From contig NZ_JAPEOZ010000001.1 of the NCBI RefSeq assembly GCF_026340655.1, positions 4,712,001 to 4,776,000 on the forward strand: a stretch of 64,000 bases of DNA, read 5' to 3'. The notes below the pieces were generated by a model. The model had not been told where the DNA came from. It did not search any database and was given only the letters and a program-made list of their open reading frames with translations. The stretch is from Streptomyces sp. NBC_01275 (lineage in GTDB: Bacteria > Actinomycetota > Actinomycetes > Streptomycetales > Streptomycetaceae). The position numbers and the translations under genes are program-made. Positions 35,901-43,912 of this stretch are shown piece by piece. The stretch's first letter is position 1; every line of letters starts with the position of its first letter.

Positions 35901-36388
35901 ATCGCGGCGGACACCCAATCCTCGGTCACGATCCGCGCCAGTACCGCCACCGGCACCACCACCGCCAGCCCCAACTGCGGCAGATAGCGCGAGAAGTAGT
36001 CGTCGAGGGCGTCCACGCCCCGGGTGGCGAGGGCGACCAGCGAACCGGTCCGCTGCCCGCTCAGCCATCCCGGCCCCAACGCCGTGGCCCGCTCCAGCAG
36101 CCGCCCCCGCAGCTCCGACTTCACCGCTGCGCTCGCGCGGTGCGCGGCGAGCTCGGTGAGCCAGGAGACGAGGCCACGGCCGATCGCCACAGCGACCAAC
36201 AGCAGCAGGGGAGTGCGCAGTTCGGCGACCGACATCCGGTGCTGGAAGGCGCCGACCACCGCCTCGGCGATGAGCATCGCCTGCGCGATGACCAGCGCCG
36301 CCCCGACGGCTCCCAGACCGACGACCGCCACGAGGAAGAGGCGGGTGGCGCGGGCGTATCGGAGCAGACGCGGGTCGATCGGTTTCAC
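32906..36388 (-). CDS. cydCD: Fused CydD-CydC ABC exporter for cytochrome bd assembly
   Basis: About 1160 residues: two complete half-transporters in one chain, each with six membrane helices and an ATPase. First half: Walker A GPSGVGKST, signature LSAGQRQR, Walker B VLLLDEPTAALD. Second half: Walker A GASGSGKTT, signature LSGGQRQR, Walker B VLVLDEPAEHLD. CydDC exports cysteine/glutathione and is needed for assembly of cytochrome bd; the fusion is usual in actinobacteria. The start is probably GTG 36388 (VKPIDPRLLRYARATR), inside a parS site, or GTG 36397; GAGGG upstream is the only ribosome-binding candidate. It is the last gene of cydA-cydB-cydCD. Confidence 0.95.
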   Translation of the reverse strand: MKPIDPRLLRYARATRLFLVAVVGLGAVGAALVIAQAMLIAEAVVGAFQHRMSVAELRTPLLLLVAVAIGRGLVSWLTELAAHRASAAVKSELRGRLLERATALGPGWLSGQRTGSLVALATRGVDALDDYFSRYLPQLGLAVVVPVAVLARIVTEDWVSAAIIVGTLPLIPVFMVLIGWATQSRMDRQWQLLSRLSGHFLDVVAGLPTLKVFGRAKAQAESIRRITGEYRQATMRTLRIAFISSFALELLSTLSVALVAVTIGMRLVHGEMDLYIGLVILVLAPEAYLPLRQVGAQYHAAAEGLAAAEEIFAVLETPVSASGTAVVPEGGLAFENVTVRYPGRSADAVSQVSFAVEPGETVALVGPSGVGKSTLLYALLGFVRPTEGRVRVGGADLADIDLAQWRARIAWVPQRPHLYAGTIAENVRLARPDADDVAVRRALADAGALKFVDALPVGADTVLGEDGTGLSAGQRQRLALARAFLADRPVLLLDEPTAALDGETEAEVVAAVRRLAAGRTVLLVVHRPALLGVADRVVRLAEAETHHPVAVAPKDGPASQEEAADYVESEPGARIAATGGSVLARVRAMAGARRGRLALALLLGSLALGSAVGLMATSGWLISRASQQPPVLYLMVAVTATRAFGIGRAVFRYAERLVSHDAVLRMLADTRVAVFRRLERLAPAGLRTTRRGDLLTRLVADVDALQDYWLRWLLPVSAAVVVSAGSVAFTAWLLPEAGAVLAAGLLAAGAGVPLVTSAVARRAERRLAPARGVLATRTADLLTGTAELTVAGALPARTAEVRAADSVLTRIASRTATATALGDGLTALISGLTVAAAALVAAQAVADGRLSGVTTAVVVLTPLAAFEAVLGLPLAAQYRQRVRRSAERVYEVLDSPEPVREPEHPRQAPASPFPLVVKGLSARHEGQDRDALAGVDLTLAQGRRIAVVGASGSGKTTLAQVLLRFLDAGAGSYTLGGVDTYALAGDDVRRLVGLCAQDAHLFDSSVRENLLLARKGASEDELRDALTRARLLEWADSLPDGLDTLVGEHGARLSGGQRQRLALARALLADFPVLVLDEPAEHLDLPTADALTADLLAATEGRTTLLITHRLAGLEAVDEVVVLDAGRVVQRGSYAELAAVQGPLRAMVEREEAAEALVGA

Positions 36389-36395
36389 GTGAAAC
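36382..36395. other. parS site (perfect) over the cydCD start
   Basis: GTTTCACGTGAAAC. The GTG start candidate at 36388 is the central GTG of the palindrome read on the minus strand. Confidence 0.9.
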
Positions 36396-36410
36396 ACACC
36401 CTCTTCTCAA

Positions 36411-36438
36411 GGGGCATGTTTCACGTGAAACATGCCCC
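36411..36438. other. parS site (perfect) in a 28-bp palindrome, cydB-cydCD gap
   Basis: The parS core is 36418-36431. The palindrome GGGGCAT-core-ATGCCCC is perfect over 28 bases and lies just after the cydB stop at 36448. It may form an RNA hairpin and lower cydCD expression relative to cydAB. Its centre is 36 bases from that of the neighbouring parS site. Confidence 0.85.
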
Positions 36439-36447
36439 ACCTCGGAC

Positions 36448-37452
36448 TCAGTGCGCAGTCTCGGCGAGGTGCTGCGTACCGATCCGCTTGCGGAACACCC
36501 AGTACGTCCACCCCTGGTAAAGCATCACGAGCGGCGCGGCGATGCCCGCGCACCAGGTCATGATCTTCAGGGTGTACGGGCTCGACGAGGCGTTGGTCAC
36601 CGTGAGGCTCCAGTCCTCGTTGAGCGAGGACGGCATGACGTTCGGGAAGAGCGTCAGGAAGAGCATCGTCACGGCGGCGACGACGGTGACCCCGGAGAAG
36701 GCGAACGACCAGCCCTCACGCCCCAGTTGGTTCGCCACGAGGGCTGCGACCAGGGCGACGACCGCCACGGCCAGCGCGACCAGGCTCTTGGCGTCACCGC
36801 TGTCGACCTGCGTCCAGGACAGGAAGACCAGCGCCAGGACGGCGGTCGCGAGACCCACCTTGAGGGCCAGCTTCCGGGCCCGTTCCCGGATGTCGCCGAC
36901 GGTCTTGAGGGCCGTGAACACCGCACCGTGGAAGGTGAACAGGGTCAGGGTCACCAGGCCGCCGAGCAGCGCGTACGGGTTGAGCAGGTCCCAGAGGTCG
37001 CCGACGTACTCGAAGTTCCGGTCGATCTTCACTCCGTGCACGATGTTGCCGAACGCGACACCCCAGAGGAACGCGGGGAGGAGCGAGGTCCAGAAGATCG
37101 CGTGCTCCCAGTTGCGCTGCCAGTTCTCCTCGGGCCGCTTCACGCGGTACTCGAAGGCGACGCCCCGCACGATCAGGCAGACCAGGATGAGAAGCAGGGG
37201 CAGGTAGAAGCCGGAGAAGAGCGTGGCGTACCACTCGGGGAAGGCGGCGAAGGTCGCGCCGCCGGCCGAGAGCAGCCACACCTCGTTGCCGTCCCAGACG
37301 GGCCCGATGGTGTTGATGAGCACCCGTCGCTCGGGCCGGTCGCGGGCGAGCAGCTTGGTGAGGACGCCGACCCCGAAATCGAAGCCTTCCAGGAAGAAGT
37401 AGCCGATCCAGAGGAAGGCGATCAGGACGAACCAGACGTCGTGCAGTTCCAT
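36448..37452 (-). CDS. cydB: Cytochrome bd oxidase subunit II
   Basis: 334 residues with eight to nine helices. The family N-terminus is clear: WFVLIAFLWIGYFFLEGFDFGVG, then the NTIGPVWDGNEVWLLSAGG motif. Subunit II pairs with CydA to form the quinol oxidase of low-oxygen respiration. ATG 37452 has GAGGGAG upstream on the minus strand. It follows cydA by 20 bases and precedes cydCD with two parS sites in the gap. Confidence 0.96.
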   Translation of the reverse strand: MELHDVWFVLIAFLWIGYFFLEGFDFGVGVLTKLLARDRPERRVLINTIGPVWDGNEVWLLSAGGATFAAFPEWYATLFSGFYLPLLLILVCLIVRGVAFEYRVKRPEENWQRNWEHAIFWTSLLPAFLWGVAFGNIVHGVKIDRNFEYVGDLWDLLNPYALLGGLVTLTLFTFHGAVFTALKTVGDIRERARKLALKVGLATAVLALVFLSWTQVDSGDAKSLVALAVAVVALVAALVANQLGREGWSFAFSGVTVVAAVTMLFLTLFPNVMPSSLNEDWSLTVTNASSSPYTLKIMTWCAGIAAPLVMLYQGWTYWVFRKRIGTQHLAETAH

Positions 37453-37472
37453 GACTGTGCAGCTCCCTCGGC

Positions 37473-38981
37473 CTAGTACGAGAAGGCCATCGGCTTGTCG
37501 GCGTCCCGGGGGTCGCCGCCGATCTTCGTGGGCGGGTTGAGGTCGGCCTCGGTGAGCTCGGGCGGGCCGGCCTTCACGTACTTCGCCAGCAGCTTGACCT
37601 CGACGACGGCGAGGATCGCGTACAGGGCCGTGAAGACGATCATCGAGGTGAGGACCTCGCCCTGGGAGACGCCGGGGGAGACCGCGTCGCGGGTCTGCAG
37701 GACGCCGTAGACGACCCAGGGCTGGCGGCCCATCTCGGTGAAGATCCAGCCCCAGGAGTTGGCGATCAGCGGGAAGCCCAGGGTCCAGATCGCCGCCAGC
37801 CAGTACAGCTTGGAGAGCTTGGGGCTGAGCGCCTTGTTCCTGAACAGGACCAGGTGGGGCACCTCGTCGTCGCCGACGCGCAGGTGCTGAGGCAGCAGGA
37901 ACTTCTTGCGGGTGAGCCAGAGTCCGGCCAGCCCGACGGCGAACGACGACATGCCGAAGCCGATCATCCAGCGGAAGCCCCAGTAGGCGACGGGGATGTT
38001 GGGCCGGTAGTCGCCGGGACCGTACTTCTCCTGCTCGGCCTTGTTGACGTCGTTGATGCCGGGGACGTACGAGCTGAAGTCGTCGTTGGCGAGGAAGGAC
38101 AGCAGTCCCGGGATCTCTATGGCCACCTTGTTGTGGCCCTTCTCCACGTCGCCGTAGGCGAAGACCGAGAAGGGTGCGGGCGCCTCGCCGTCCCACAGTG
38201 CCTCGGCGGCGGCCATCTTCATCGGCTGCTGCTTGAACATGACCTTGCCGAGGGTGTCGCCGCTGATCGCGGTGAGCATGCCGGCGATGACCACGGTGAT
38301 CAGGCCCAGCCGCAGCGAGGTCTTCATCACGGGGACGTGCTTCTTGCGGAACAGGTGGAAGGCCGCGATCCCGACCATGAACGCCCCGCCGGTCAGGAAG
38401 GCCGCCGAGAGGGTGTGGAAGACCTGGGTGAGCGCGGTGTTCTGGGTCAGCACGGCCCAGAAGTCGGTGAGCTCGGCCCGGCCCTTCGCCTTGTTGATCC
38501 GGTAGCCGACGGGGTGCTGCATCCACGAGTTGGCCGCGAGGATGAAGTAGGCCGACAGGATCGTGCCGATGGAGACCATCCAGATGCAGGCCAGATGGAT
38601 CTTCTTCGGCAGTTTGTCCCAGCCGAAGATCCACAGCCCGATGAAGGTGGACTCGAAGAAGAAGGCGATGAGCGCCTCGAAGGCGAGCGGGGCGCCGAAG
38701 ACGTCGCCGACGAATCGCGAGTAGTCCGACCAGTTCATGCCGAACTGGAACTCCTGCACGATGCCGGTGACGACGCCCATCGCGATGTTGATCAGGAAGA
38801 GCTTGCCCCAGAACTTCGTCGCCCTGAGGTACTTCTCCTTCTCCGTGCGCACCCAGGCGGTCTGCAGCCCGGCGGTGAGAGCCGCGAGCGAGATCGTCAG
38901 GGGGACGAAAAGGAAGTGGTAGACGGTGGTGATGCCGAACTGCCAGCGCGCCAGTGTCTCCGGCGCCAAAGCCAGGTCCAC
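37473..38981 (-). CDS. cydA: Cytochrome bd oxidase subunit I
   Basis: 502 residues, about nine helices. Haem ligands: His in ARWQFGITTVYHFLFVPLT (haem b595 side) and Met in the segment LGKVMFKQQPMKMAAAEALW. Quinol loop: the GWIFTEMGRQPW segment is conserved. It reduces oxygen to water from menaquinol. GTG 38981 has AAGGAGAG about eight bases upstream on the minus strand. The gene heads cydA-cydB-cydCD, with a Rex operator 82-99 bases upstream of the start, so it should be induced when NADH rises at low oxygen. Confidence 0.97.
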   Translation of the reverse strand: MDLALAPETLARWQFGITTVYHFLFVPLTISLAALTAGLQTAWVRTEKEKYLRATKFWGKLFLINIAMGVVTGIVQEFQFGMNWSDYSRFVGDVFGAPLAFEALIAFFFESTFIGLWIFGWDKLPKKIHLACIWMVSIGTILSAYFILAANSWMQHPVGYRINKAKGRAELTDFWAVLTQNTALTQVFHTLSAAFLTGGAFMVGIAAFHLFRKKHVPVMKTSLRLGLITVVIAGMLTAISGDTLGKVMFKQQPMKMAAAEALWDGEAPAPFSVFAYGDVEKGHNKVAIEIPGLLSFLANDDFSSYVPGINDVNKAEQEKYGPGDYRPNIPVAYWGFRWMIGFGMSSFAVGLAGLWLTRKKFLLPQHLRVGDDEVPHLVLFRNKALSPKLSKLYWLAAIWTLGFPLIANSWGWIFTEMGRQPWVVYGVLQTRDAVSPGVSQGEVLTSMIVFTALYAILAVVEVKLLAKYVKAGPPELTEADLNPPTKIGGDPRDADKPMAFSY

Positions 38982-39062
38982 GTCGTCACTCTCCTTACGT
39001 CGCCGTGTACTGCGGCAGTTTGCCCCTTGTGTCACACGCAACAGCGGAGCAAAGGGACACGC

Positions 39063-39080
39063 TTGTGAACGCGTTCACAT
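39063..39080 (-). promoter_or_regulatory. Rex operator upstream of cydA
   Basis: TTGTGAACGCGTTCACAT contains the perfect 16-bp palindrome TGTGAACGCGTTCACA (39064-39079). It matches the Rex (NADH/NAD+ sensor) consensus TTGTGAANNNNTTCACAA with one terminal mismatch. A further half-site TTCACAAG abuts it (39080-39087). Loss of Rex binding at high NADH would turn on cydABCD. Confidence 0.9.
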
Positions 39081-39184
39081 TCACAAGCAATTATGACGCA
39101 TACCCGTTCGACGGCGGAGAGGCGGGGGTGCCTAATGCGGACAGGAGGCACTCCCGGGGGCCCGATGGGCCCGCGGCATGCGTA

Positions 39185-39218
39185 GGGCGCCTTGGTTCCA
39201 CGTGAAACCAAGGCGCCC
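39185..39218. terminator. Palindrome between hisC and cydA with a parS-like core
   Basis: 34-bp palindrome with one mismatch (GGGCGCCTTGGTTCCAC at left). The centre, 39195-39208, is GTTCCACGTGAAAC, one base from parS. It lies 37 bases after the hisC stop and upstream of the cydA promoter region, so it is likely the hisC terminator. Confidence 0.75.
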
Positions 39219-39254
39219 CGCAGTGCCCGGCCGCTGCTCACCGCTCCTTGCGGA

Positions 39255-40334
39255 TCACAGCTCCTTGCGGAACCCCTCCGCCACCTTCAGAAGGATGTCG
39301 TTCGCCTCGGCCTCCCCGACCGTCACCCGCACGCCCTCGCCCGGGAACGGCCGGACCACGACACCGGCCTGCTCACACGCCGCCGCGAAGGCGACCGTCC
39401 GCTCGCCCAGCCGCATCCACACGAAGTTGGCCTGCGTCTCGGGCACCGTCCAGCCCTGGCCGCGCAGCCCGTCGACCACCCGTGTGCGCTCGCCCACCAG
39501 GGAGCCGACCCGGCCGAACAGCTCGTCCTCGGCCCGCAGCGAGGCGATCGCCGCATCCTGCGCGAGCTGGCTCACCCCGAACGGCACCGCCGTCTTGCGC
39601 AGCGCCGCGGCCACCGGCTCATGGGCGATCGCGAAGCCGACGCGCAGACCCGCGAGGCCGTAGGCCTTGGAGAAGGTCCGCAGGACGCAGACGTTGGGCC
39701 GGTCCCGGTACAGCTCGACGCCGTCCGGCACCTCCGGGTCGCGGATGAACTCCCGGTACGCCTCGTCGAGCACGACCAGCACATCGCCCGGCACCCGGTC
39801 GAGGAAGCGTTCCAGCTCGGCCCGCTTCACGACGGTGCCCGTCGGGTTGTTGGGGTTGCAGACGAAGATCAGCCGGGTCCGGTCGGTGATCGCGTCGGCC
39901 ATCGCGTCCAGGTCGTGCACGTCCCCCGGCGTCAACGGCACCTGCACCGACGTAGCCCCGCCGATCTGGGTGATGATCGGGTACGCCTCGAAGGACCGCC
40001 AGGCGTAGATCACCTCGTCGCCGGGCCCCGCGGTCGCCTGGATCAGCTGCTGGGCGACGCCGACCGAGCCGGTGCCGGTGGCCAGATGGGAGACGGGCAC
40101 CCCGAAGCAGCCGGACAGCTCGTTCACCAGGGCGGTGCACGCCATGTCCGGGTAGCGGTTGAAGGAGGAGGCGGAGGCCGTCACGGCCTCCAGCACGCCG
40201 GGCAGCGGCGGGTAGGGGTTCTCGTTGGAGGACAGCTTGTAGGCCACGGGACCGCCGGCCGCGGCAGGCCTGCCCGGCTTGTAGGCGGGAATCCCCTCCA
40301 GCTCGGCGCGCAGCTTGGGGCTCGTCTCGCTCAC
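39255..40334 (-). CDS. hisC: Histidinol-phosphate/aromatic aminotransferase
   Basis: 359 residues, a fold-type I PLP enzyme of the HisC family. Key segments: [13 protein letters not shown] at the N-terminus, CNPNNPTG, the LDEAYREF aspartate/tyrosine, and the PLP lysine in [15 protein letters not shown]. It is not in a histidine operon, so it may be the second hisC copy known from streptomycetes, perhaps used for phenylalanine (compare pheA at 16928). GTG 40334 has GGAGG seven bases upstream on the minus strand. The specificity is not decided by sequence. Confidence 0.93.
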   Translation of the reverse strand: MSETSPKLRAELEGIPAYKPGRPAAAGGPVAYKLSSNENPYPPLPGVLEAVTASASSFNRYPDMACTALVNELSGCFGVPVSHLATGTGSVGVAQQLIQATAGPGDEVIYAWRSFEAYPIITQIGGATSVQVPLTPGDVHDLDAMADAITDRTRLIFVCNPNNPTGTVVKRAELERFLDRVPGDVLVVLDEAYREFIRDPEVPDGVELYRDRPNVCVLRTFSKAYGLAGLRVGFAIAHEPVAAALRKTAVPFGVSQLAQDAAIASLRAEDELFGRVGSLVGERTRVVDGLRGQGWTVPETQANFVWMRLGERTVAFAAACEQAGVVVRPFPGEGVRVTVGEAEANDILLKVAEGFRKEL

Positions 40335-40760
40335 CACAGTCCTCCTCGTGACCACCACCGGCTCAATGCTTCTCACCTTATGAGGATTCGGCACGGGTGC
40401 GTACAGCACGGGTGTACCGGAACCCATCCAGCCGGACCTCTGCCGAGCCGGACCTCTACGACGTCTGAGGACGAAGGCGTACGAACGCGTACGCGTCAGG
40501 GGGCGCGTCATACATATATCTACGCGCCGGTGGCTCGCGCCGTGGCGCGCATCCCTCGTGCAGGTGAGTTGAGACCTCTTCGAAACATCGGTGCCTTGGC
40601 AGGCTCATCCGTGCCGACACGTCACGTCCTGCCACTGGAACGTTCAACTGCCTTTGTTTCTCATGCACTTGACCCGCTATGACCTTGCAGAAACGTGCCT
40701 GCCGACGCGTGCATATGCGTCCGCCCTACCCCACCGGATGAGCCCTACTATCGGCTCGCC
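40335..40760. other. Divergent hisC-LacI spacer
   Basis: No gene is seen in this 426-base spacer. It contains GGCGCGT (40502-40508) paired with ACGCGCC (40522-40528) around an AT-rich CATACATATATCT loop, possibly an operator or terminator. Several CGCGTACGCG-type palindromes lie near 40480-40495, and TTGACC near 40670 is a possible -35 for the LacI gene. Confidence 0.35.
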
Positions 40761-41873
40761 ATGACAGCAGCAGGGAAGCACCAGGTGAGCCGCGCGGAAA
40801 CCTCACGCCGAGGCAGCCGGCCGGGACGAGCGGGCATCAGGGACGTGGCCGCCGCCGCCGGAGTGTCCATCACAACCGTCTCCGATGCCCTCAACGGCAA
40901 GGGCCGGCTCCCCGACGCCACCCGACGCCATGTCCGAGAGGTCGCCGACCGACTGGGCTACCGCCCTTCGGCCGCGGCCCGAACCCTCCGTACCGGCAAG
41001 TCGGGCCTCATCGGCCTGACCGTGACGACGTACGGGGATGAACCTTTCACCTTCACCGAGTTCGCGTACTTCGCCGAGATGGCGCGCGCCGCCACCTCGG
41101 CGGCGCTCGCCCGCGGCTACGCGCTCGTGATCCTCCCCGCGACCTCGCGCCACGACGTGTGGTCGAACGTCGCCCTGGACGGCACGGTCGTCATCGACCC
41201 GTCCGACCAGGATCCGGTGGTCAGCGAGCTCGTCCGGCAGGGTTTACCGGTCGTCTCCGACGGCCGCCCGGCCGGCGCGCTGCCGGTCACGGCGTGGGTG
41301 GACAACGACCACGAGGCCGCCGTCCTCGACATCCTCGACCACCTGGCCGACGCCGGCGCCCGCCGCATCGGCCTGCTGACGGGGACGACGACGGACACGT
41401 ACACCCATCTGTCGACCACCGCGTACCTGCGCTGGTGCGAGCGCGTCGGCCAGGACCCCGTCTACGAGGCCTACCCCGCCCACGATCCGTGCGCGGGCGC
41501 CGTCGCCGCCGACCGGCTGCTGGCCCGCCCGGACCGGCCCGACGCCGTATACGGCCTGTTCGACCCCAACGGCACCGATCTGCTCGCCGCCGCCCGCCGG
41601 TACGGCCTGCGCGTCCCGGAGGACCTGCTGCTGGTGTGCTGCAGCGAGTCCACCGTGTACGCCAACACCGAGCCGCCCATCACCACCCTCTCGCTGAAGC
41701 CGCGGCGCATCGGCACCGCGGTGGTCCAGCTCCTCATCGACGCGATCGAGGGCGTGGAGACGGACCGGCCCGTCGAGCAGGTGATACCGACCGAACTGTT
41801 CGTGCGTACCTCGTCTCAGCGACGTCCGCCACGCACGACGGTGAGCCCTCCGCGAGCACCGGAGGAGAAGTAG
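40761..41873 (+). CDS. LacI-family transcriptional regulator
   Basis: 370 residues. The helix-turn-helix (about 24-70) reads IRDVAAAAGVSITTVSDALNGKGRLPDATR, with a hinge AARTLRTGKSGLIG. The periplasmic-binding-protein-like effector domain spans about 80-345. Such repressors answer to sugars or nucleosides. No transporter or catabolic gene is adjacent, so the regulon lies elsewhere. ATG 40761 begins 25 residues before the helix-turn-helix; the frame is open upstream but without coding character. Confidence 0.93.
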   Translation: MTAAGKHQVSRAETSRRGSRPGRAGIRDVAAAAGVSITTVSDALNGKGRLPDATRRHVREVADRLGYRPSAAARTLRTGKSGLIGLTVTTYGDEPFTFTEFAYFAEMARAATSAALARGYALVILPATSRHDVWSNVALDGTVVIDPSDQDPVVSELVRQGLPVVSDGRPAGALPVTAWVDNDHEAAVLDILDHLADAGARRIGLLTGTTTDTYTHLSTTAYLRWCERVGQDPVYEAYPAHDPCAGAVAADRLLARPDRPDAVYGLFDPNGTDLLAAARRYGLRVPEDLLLVCCSESTVYANTEPPITTLSLKPRRIGTAVVQLLIDAIEGVETDRPVEQVIPTELFVRTSSQRRPPRTTVSPPRAPEEK

Positions 41874-42614
41874 GGCAGGCCGCCGCCCTCCCCGAACCGC
41901 AACCTGGCGCGGGACGGAGAGGGCGGCGGCCTGTCCTGTGCGCCCGACGTCCGGGCGCGGGCGCCCTGGGCGGGCGCGGGGCGAAGACGCCGACCGGCGG
42001 GGGCGCCCTGGGCGGCGGAGTCCGTGCGCGGCGCCCGGCCGTGCGACGAGGGTGCACCGGACCGGGGGAGGCGGCGACACCTGCCGGCGGCCAGAAGGCC
42101 GGCTCGCGCCCCTGCAGGGAGGCCCCAGGGCCGGTTTGCAGGCACCCAGGAGAGCGGAAGCGGCAACGGCTGGGGAGGGCCGTACAGGAACCCGGTCCAC
42201 GGCGGCAGGGCGGACAGCAGGCCGTGACGGCGGAACGGGATCACCGACGCGGTCGGCAGACAGCCGCCGACGGCCGATCCCTTCAGTCCCGCCGCCCTCA
42301 CCCGATACCCGCCACCCTCACCCGATATCCCCGGAAGCACGGAAGGCGCCGGAGGAAGACCCCGGCCGCCTCCCCCACACCGCAGACGTCACGTGTCTCA
42401 CCCGTCCGCCGACGGAGTCACCCGCGTGGGGACTGCCGAAGCCCGGCCCAATCGGGGCGAAAGCCACGACGAACTGGAGGCTTGCTCCGATTCACCACCC
42501 CTGGGTCGTCACACGGCACGATCCGCATTCCTATGATGGGCCCACGGCACCGCGGGCCGCTGCGACCAGGCAGTCCGAAAGGGTGCAGCTGCGGCGCGAT
42601 GGTGGAGGGGTCTG
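41874..42614. other. 741-base region, at most one doubtful minus-strand gene
   Basis: The strand content is uncertain. On the minus strand a frame from about 42243 (GTG) encodes VIPFRRHGLLSALPPWTGFLYGPPQPLPLPLSW with high third-position GC over some 30 codons. It then runs into low-complexity Ala/Arg/Gly/Pro, reaching a stop at 41816 inside the LacI gene. A short real gene may begin there. The rest is GC-rich and repetitive (GGGCGCGGGCG near 41950; CACCCGATA repeats near 42300-42325). The promoter of the 42615 gene should be in 42480-42600. Confidence 0.3.
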
Positions 42615-43703
42615 ATGACTCAGGGGGCCGGTCAGGGACCCGAGGTGGAGCGGACGGCGACGTTGCGCGACTTCCGGGTGCCCGCATACGTCCACGAGAC
42701 CGGTCCGTACGACCAGAGCACCCATCCCGGGAACGCCGCGCCGCCGCTCGAGGAGCCGCTGGAGCACCCGGACGGCTACACGCCCACCCAGCGCGACCTG
42801 CCCGTGATCAACCGGGGCGACACCCTCCAGATGACCGTCGAGCCGGCCCCGGCCCCGCTGCCGGTCCCGCTGCCCGCGACCGGCCCCGGACCGCTGTTCG
42901 TCGTCGGCGACGTACACGGCTACCTCGACGAACTGATGGCCGCGCTGCAGGAGAAGGGCCTGATCGACGCGGCGGGCCAATGGTGCGCGGGCACGGCCCG
43001 GCTGTGGTTCCTCGGCGACTTCACCGACCGCGGCCCGGACGGCATCGGCGTCATCGACCTCGTCATGCGGCTGTCCGCCGAGGCCGCCGCGGCCGGCGGG
43101 TACTGCAAGGCGCTCATGGGCAACCACGAGCTGCTGCTGCTCGGCGCCAAGCGGTTCGGCGACACCCCCGTCAACTCCGGCGCGGGCACGGCCACCTTCC
43201 AGGCGGCCTGGCTGCTCAACGGCGGCCAGAAGTACGACATGGACCGCCTCCAGGACCACCACCTGCAGTGGATGGCCCGCCTCGACGCCGTCGAGGAGGT
43301 CGACGGTCATCTGCTCGTCCACTCCGACACCACCGCCTACCTCGACTACGGCGACTCGATCGAAGCGGTCAACGACACCGTCCGTGAGACGATCACCCGC
43401 AACGACGCGGACGAAGTCTGGGACCTGTTCCGCAAGTTCACCAAGCGCTTCTCCTTCCGTGACGAGGGCGGCGCCGACGCCGTACGCTCCCTGCTCGATA
43501 CGTACGGCGGCACCCGAATCGTTCACGGCCACAGCCCGATTCCCTATCTGCTGGGCGACGTCGGCTCCGAGGACGGCGAGGACAACGGCGGGCCCCTGGT
43601 CGAAGGACCGCACGTCTACGCCGACGGACTGGCCATCGCGATGGACGGCGGCGTGACGATGGCCGGAAAGCTGCTGGTCCAGCAACTTCCCTTGGACATC
43701 TGA
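42615..43703 (+). CDS. Calcineurin-type metallophosphoesterase
   Basis: 362 residues. A Pro-rich N-terminus (about 1-92) precedes the phosphoesterase core: GDVHG, FLGDFTDRGPDG, MGNHELLLL, a His in LVHSDTTAYL, and HGHSPI, together the five blocks that bind two metals. This resembles the bis(5'-nucleosyl)-tetraphosphatase/PPP subgroup, so protein or nucleotide phosphatase activity is possible. ATG 42615 has GGAGGGG five bases upstream. It is followed by a membrane protein gene on the same strand. Confidence 0.92.
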   Translation: MTQGAGQGPEVERTATLRDFRVPAYVHETGPYDQSTHPGNAAPPLEEPLEHPDGYTPTQRDLPVINRGDTLQMTVEPAPAPLPVPLPATGPGPLFVVGDVHGYLDELMAALQEKGLIDAAGQWCAGTARLWFLGDFTDRGPDGIGVIDLVMRLSAEAAAAGGYCKALMGNHELLLLGAKRFGDTPVNSGAGTATFQAAWLLNGGQKYDMDRLQDHHLQWMARLDAVEEVDGHLLVHSDTTAYLDYGDSIEAVNDTVRETITRNDADEVWDLFRKFTKRFSFRDEGGADAVRSLLDTYGGTRIVHGHSPIPYLLGDVGSEDGEDNGGPLVEGPHVYADGLAIAMDGGVTMAGKLLVQQLPLDI

Positions 43704-43912
43704 CGGTTATCGGAGCGGTTACGGGGCAGGCGTACCCCACGTCGGAACGTCCGACGACGCCGCAGGCCAGGGGCTAATTTCAGCAAACCCCCTGTCACCC
43801 CATGCCTTCGCCGCTCTACCATCGGCTTATCCGTAGCAGGCTCCCCTCCGTTTCTGCCCGACGGCTCGTTGGCATGCGAGCCCCAAGCCCTACGGAGCAT
43901 CGGGGGATGCAC

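Noticed and set aside
32786..36520. A 1244-codon open frame on the plus strand
   Set aside because: It is antisense to cydCD, rich in Gly/Arg/Gln/His, and has no domain; it arises from the GC-rich codon pattern of cydCD.
39192..40682. A 496-codon plus-strand frame
   Set aside because: Antisense to hisC, which has all PLP-enzyme motifs, ribosome-binding site and start.
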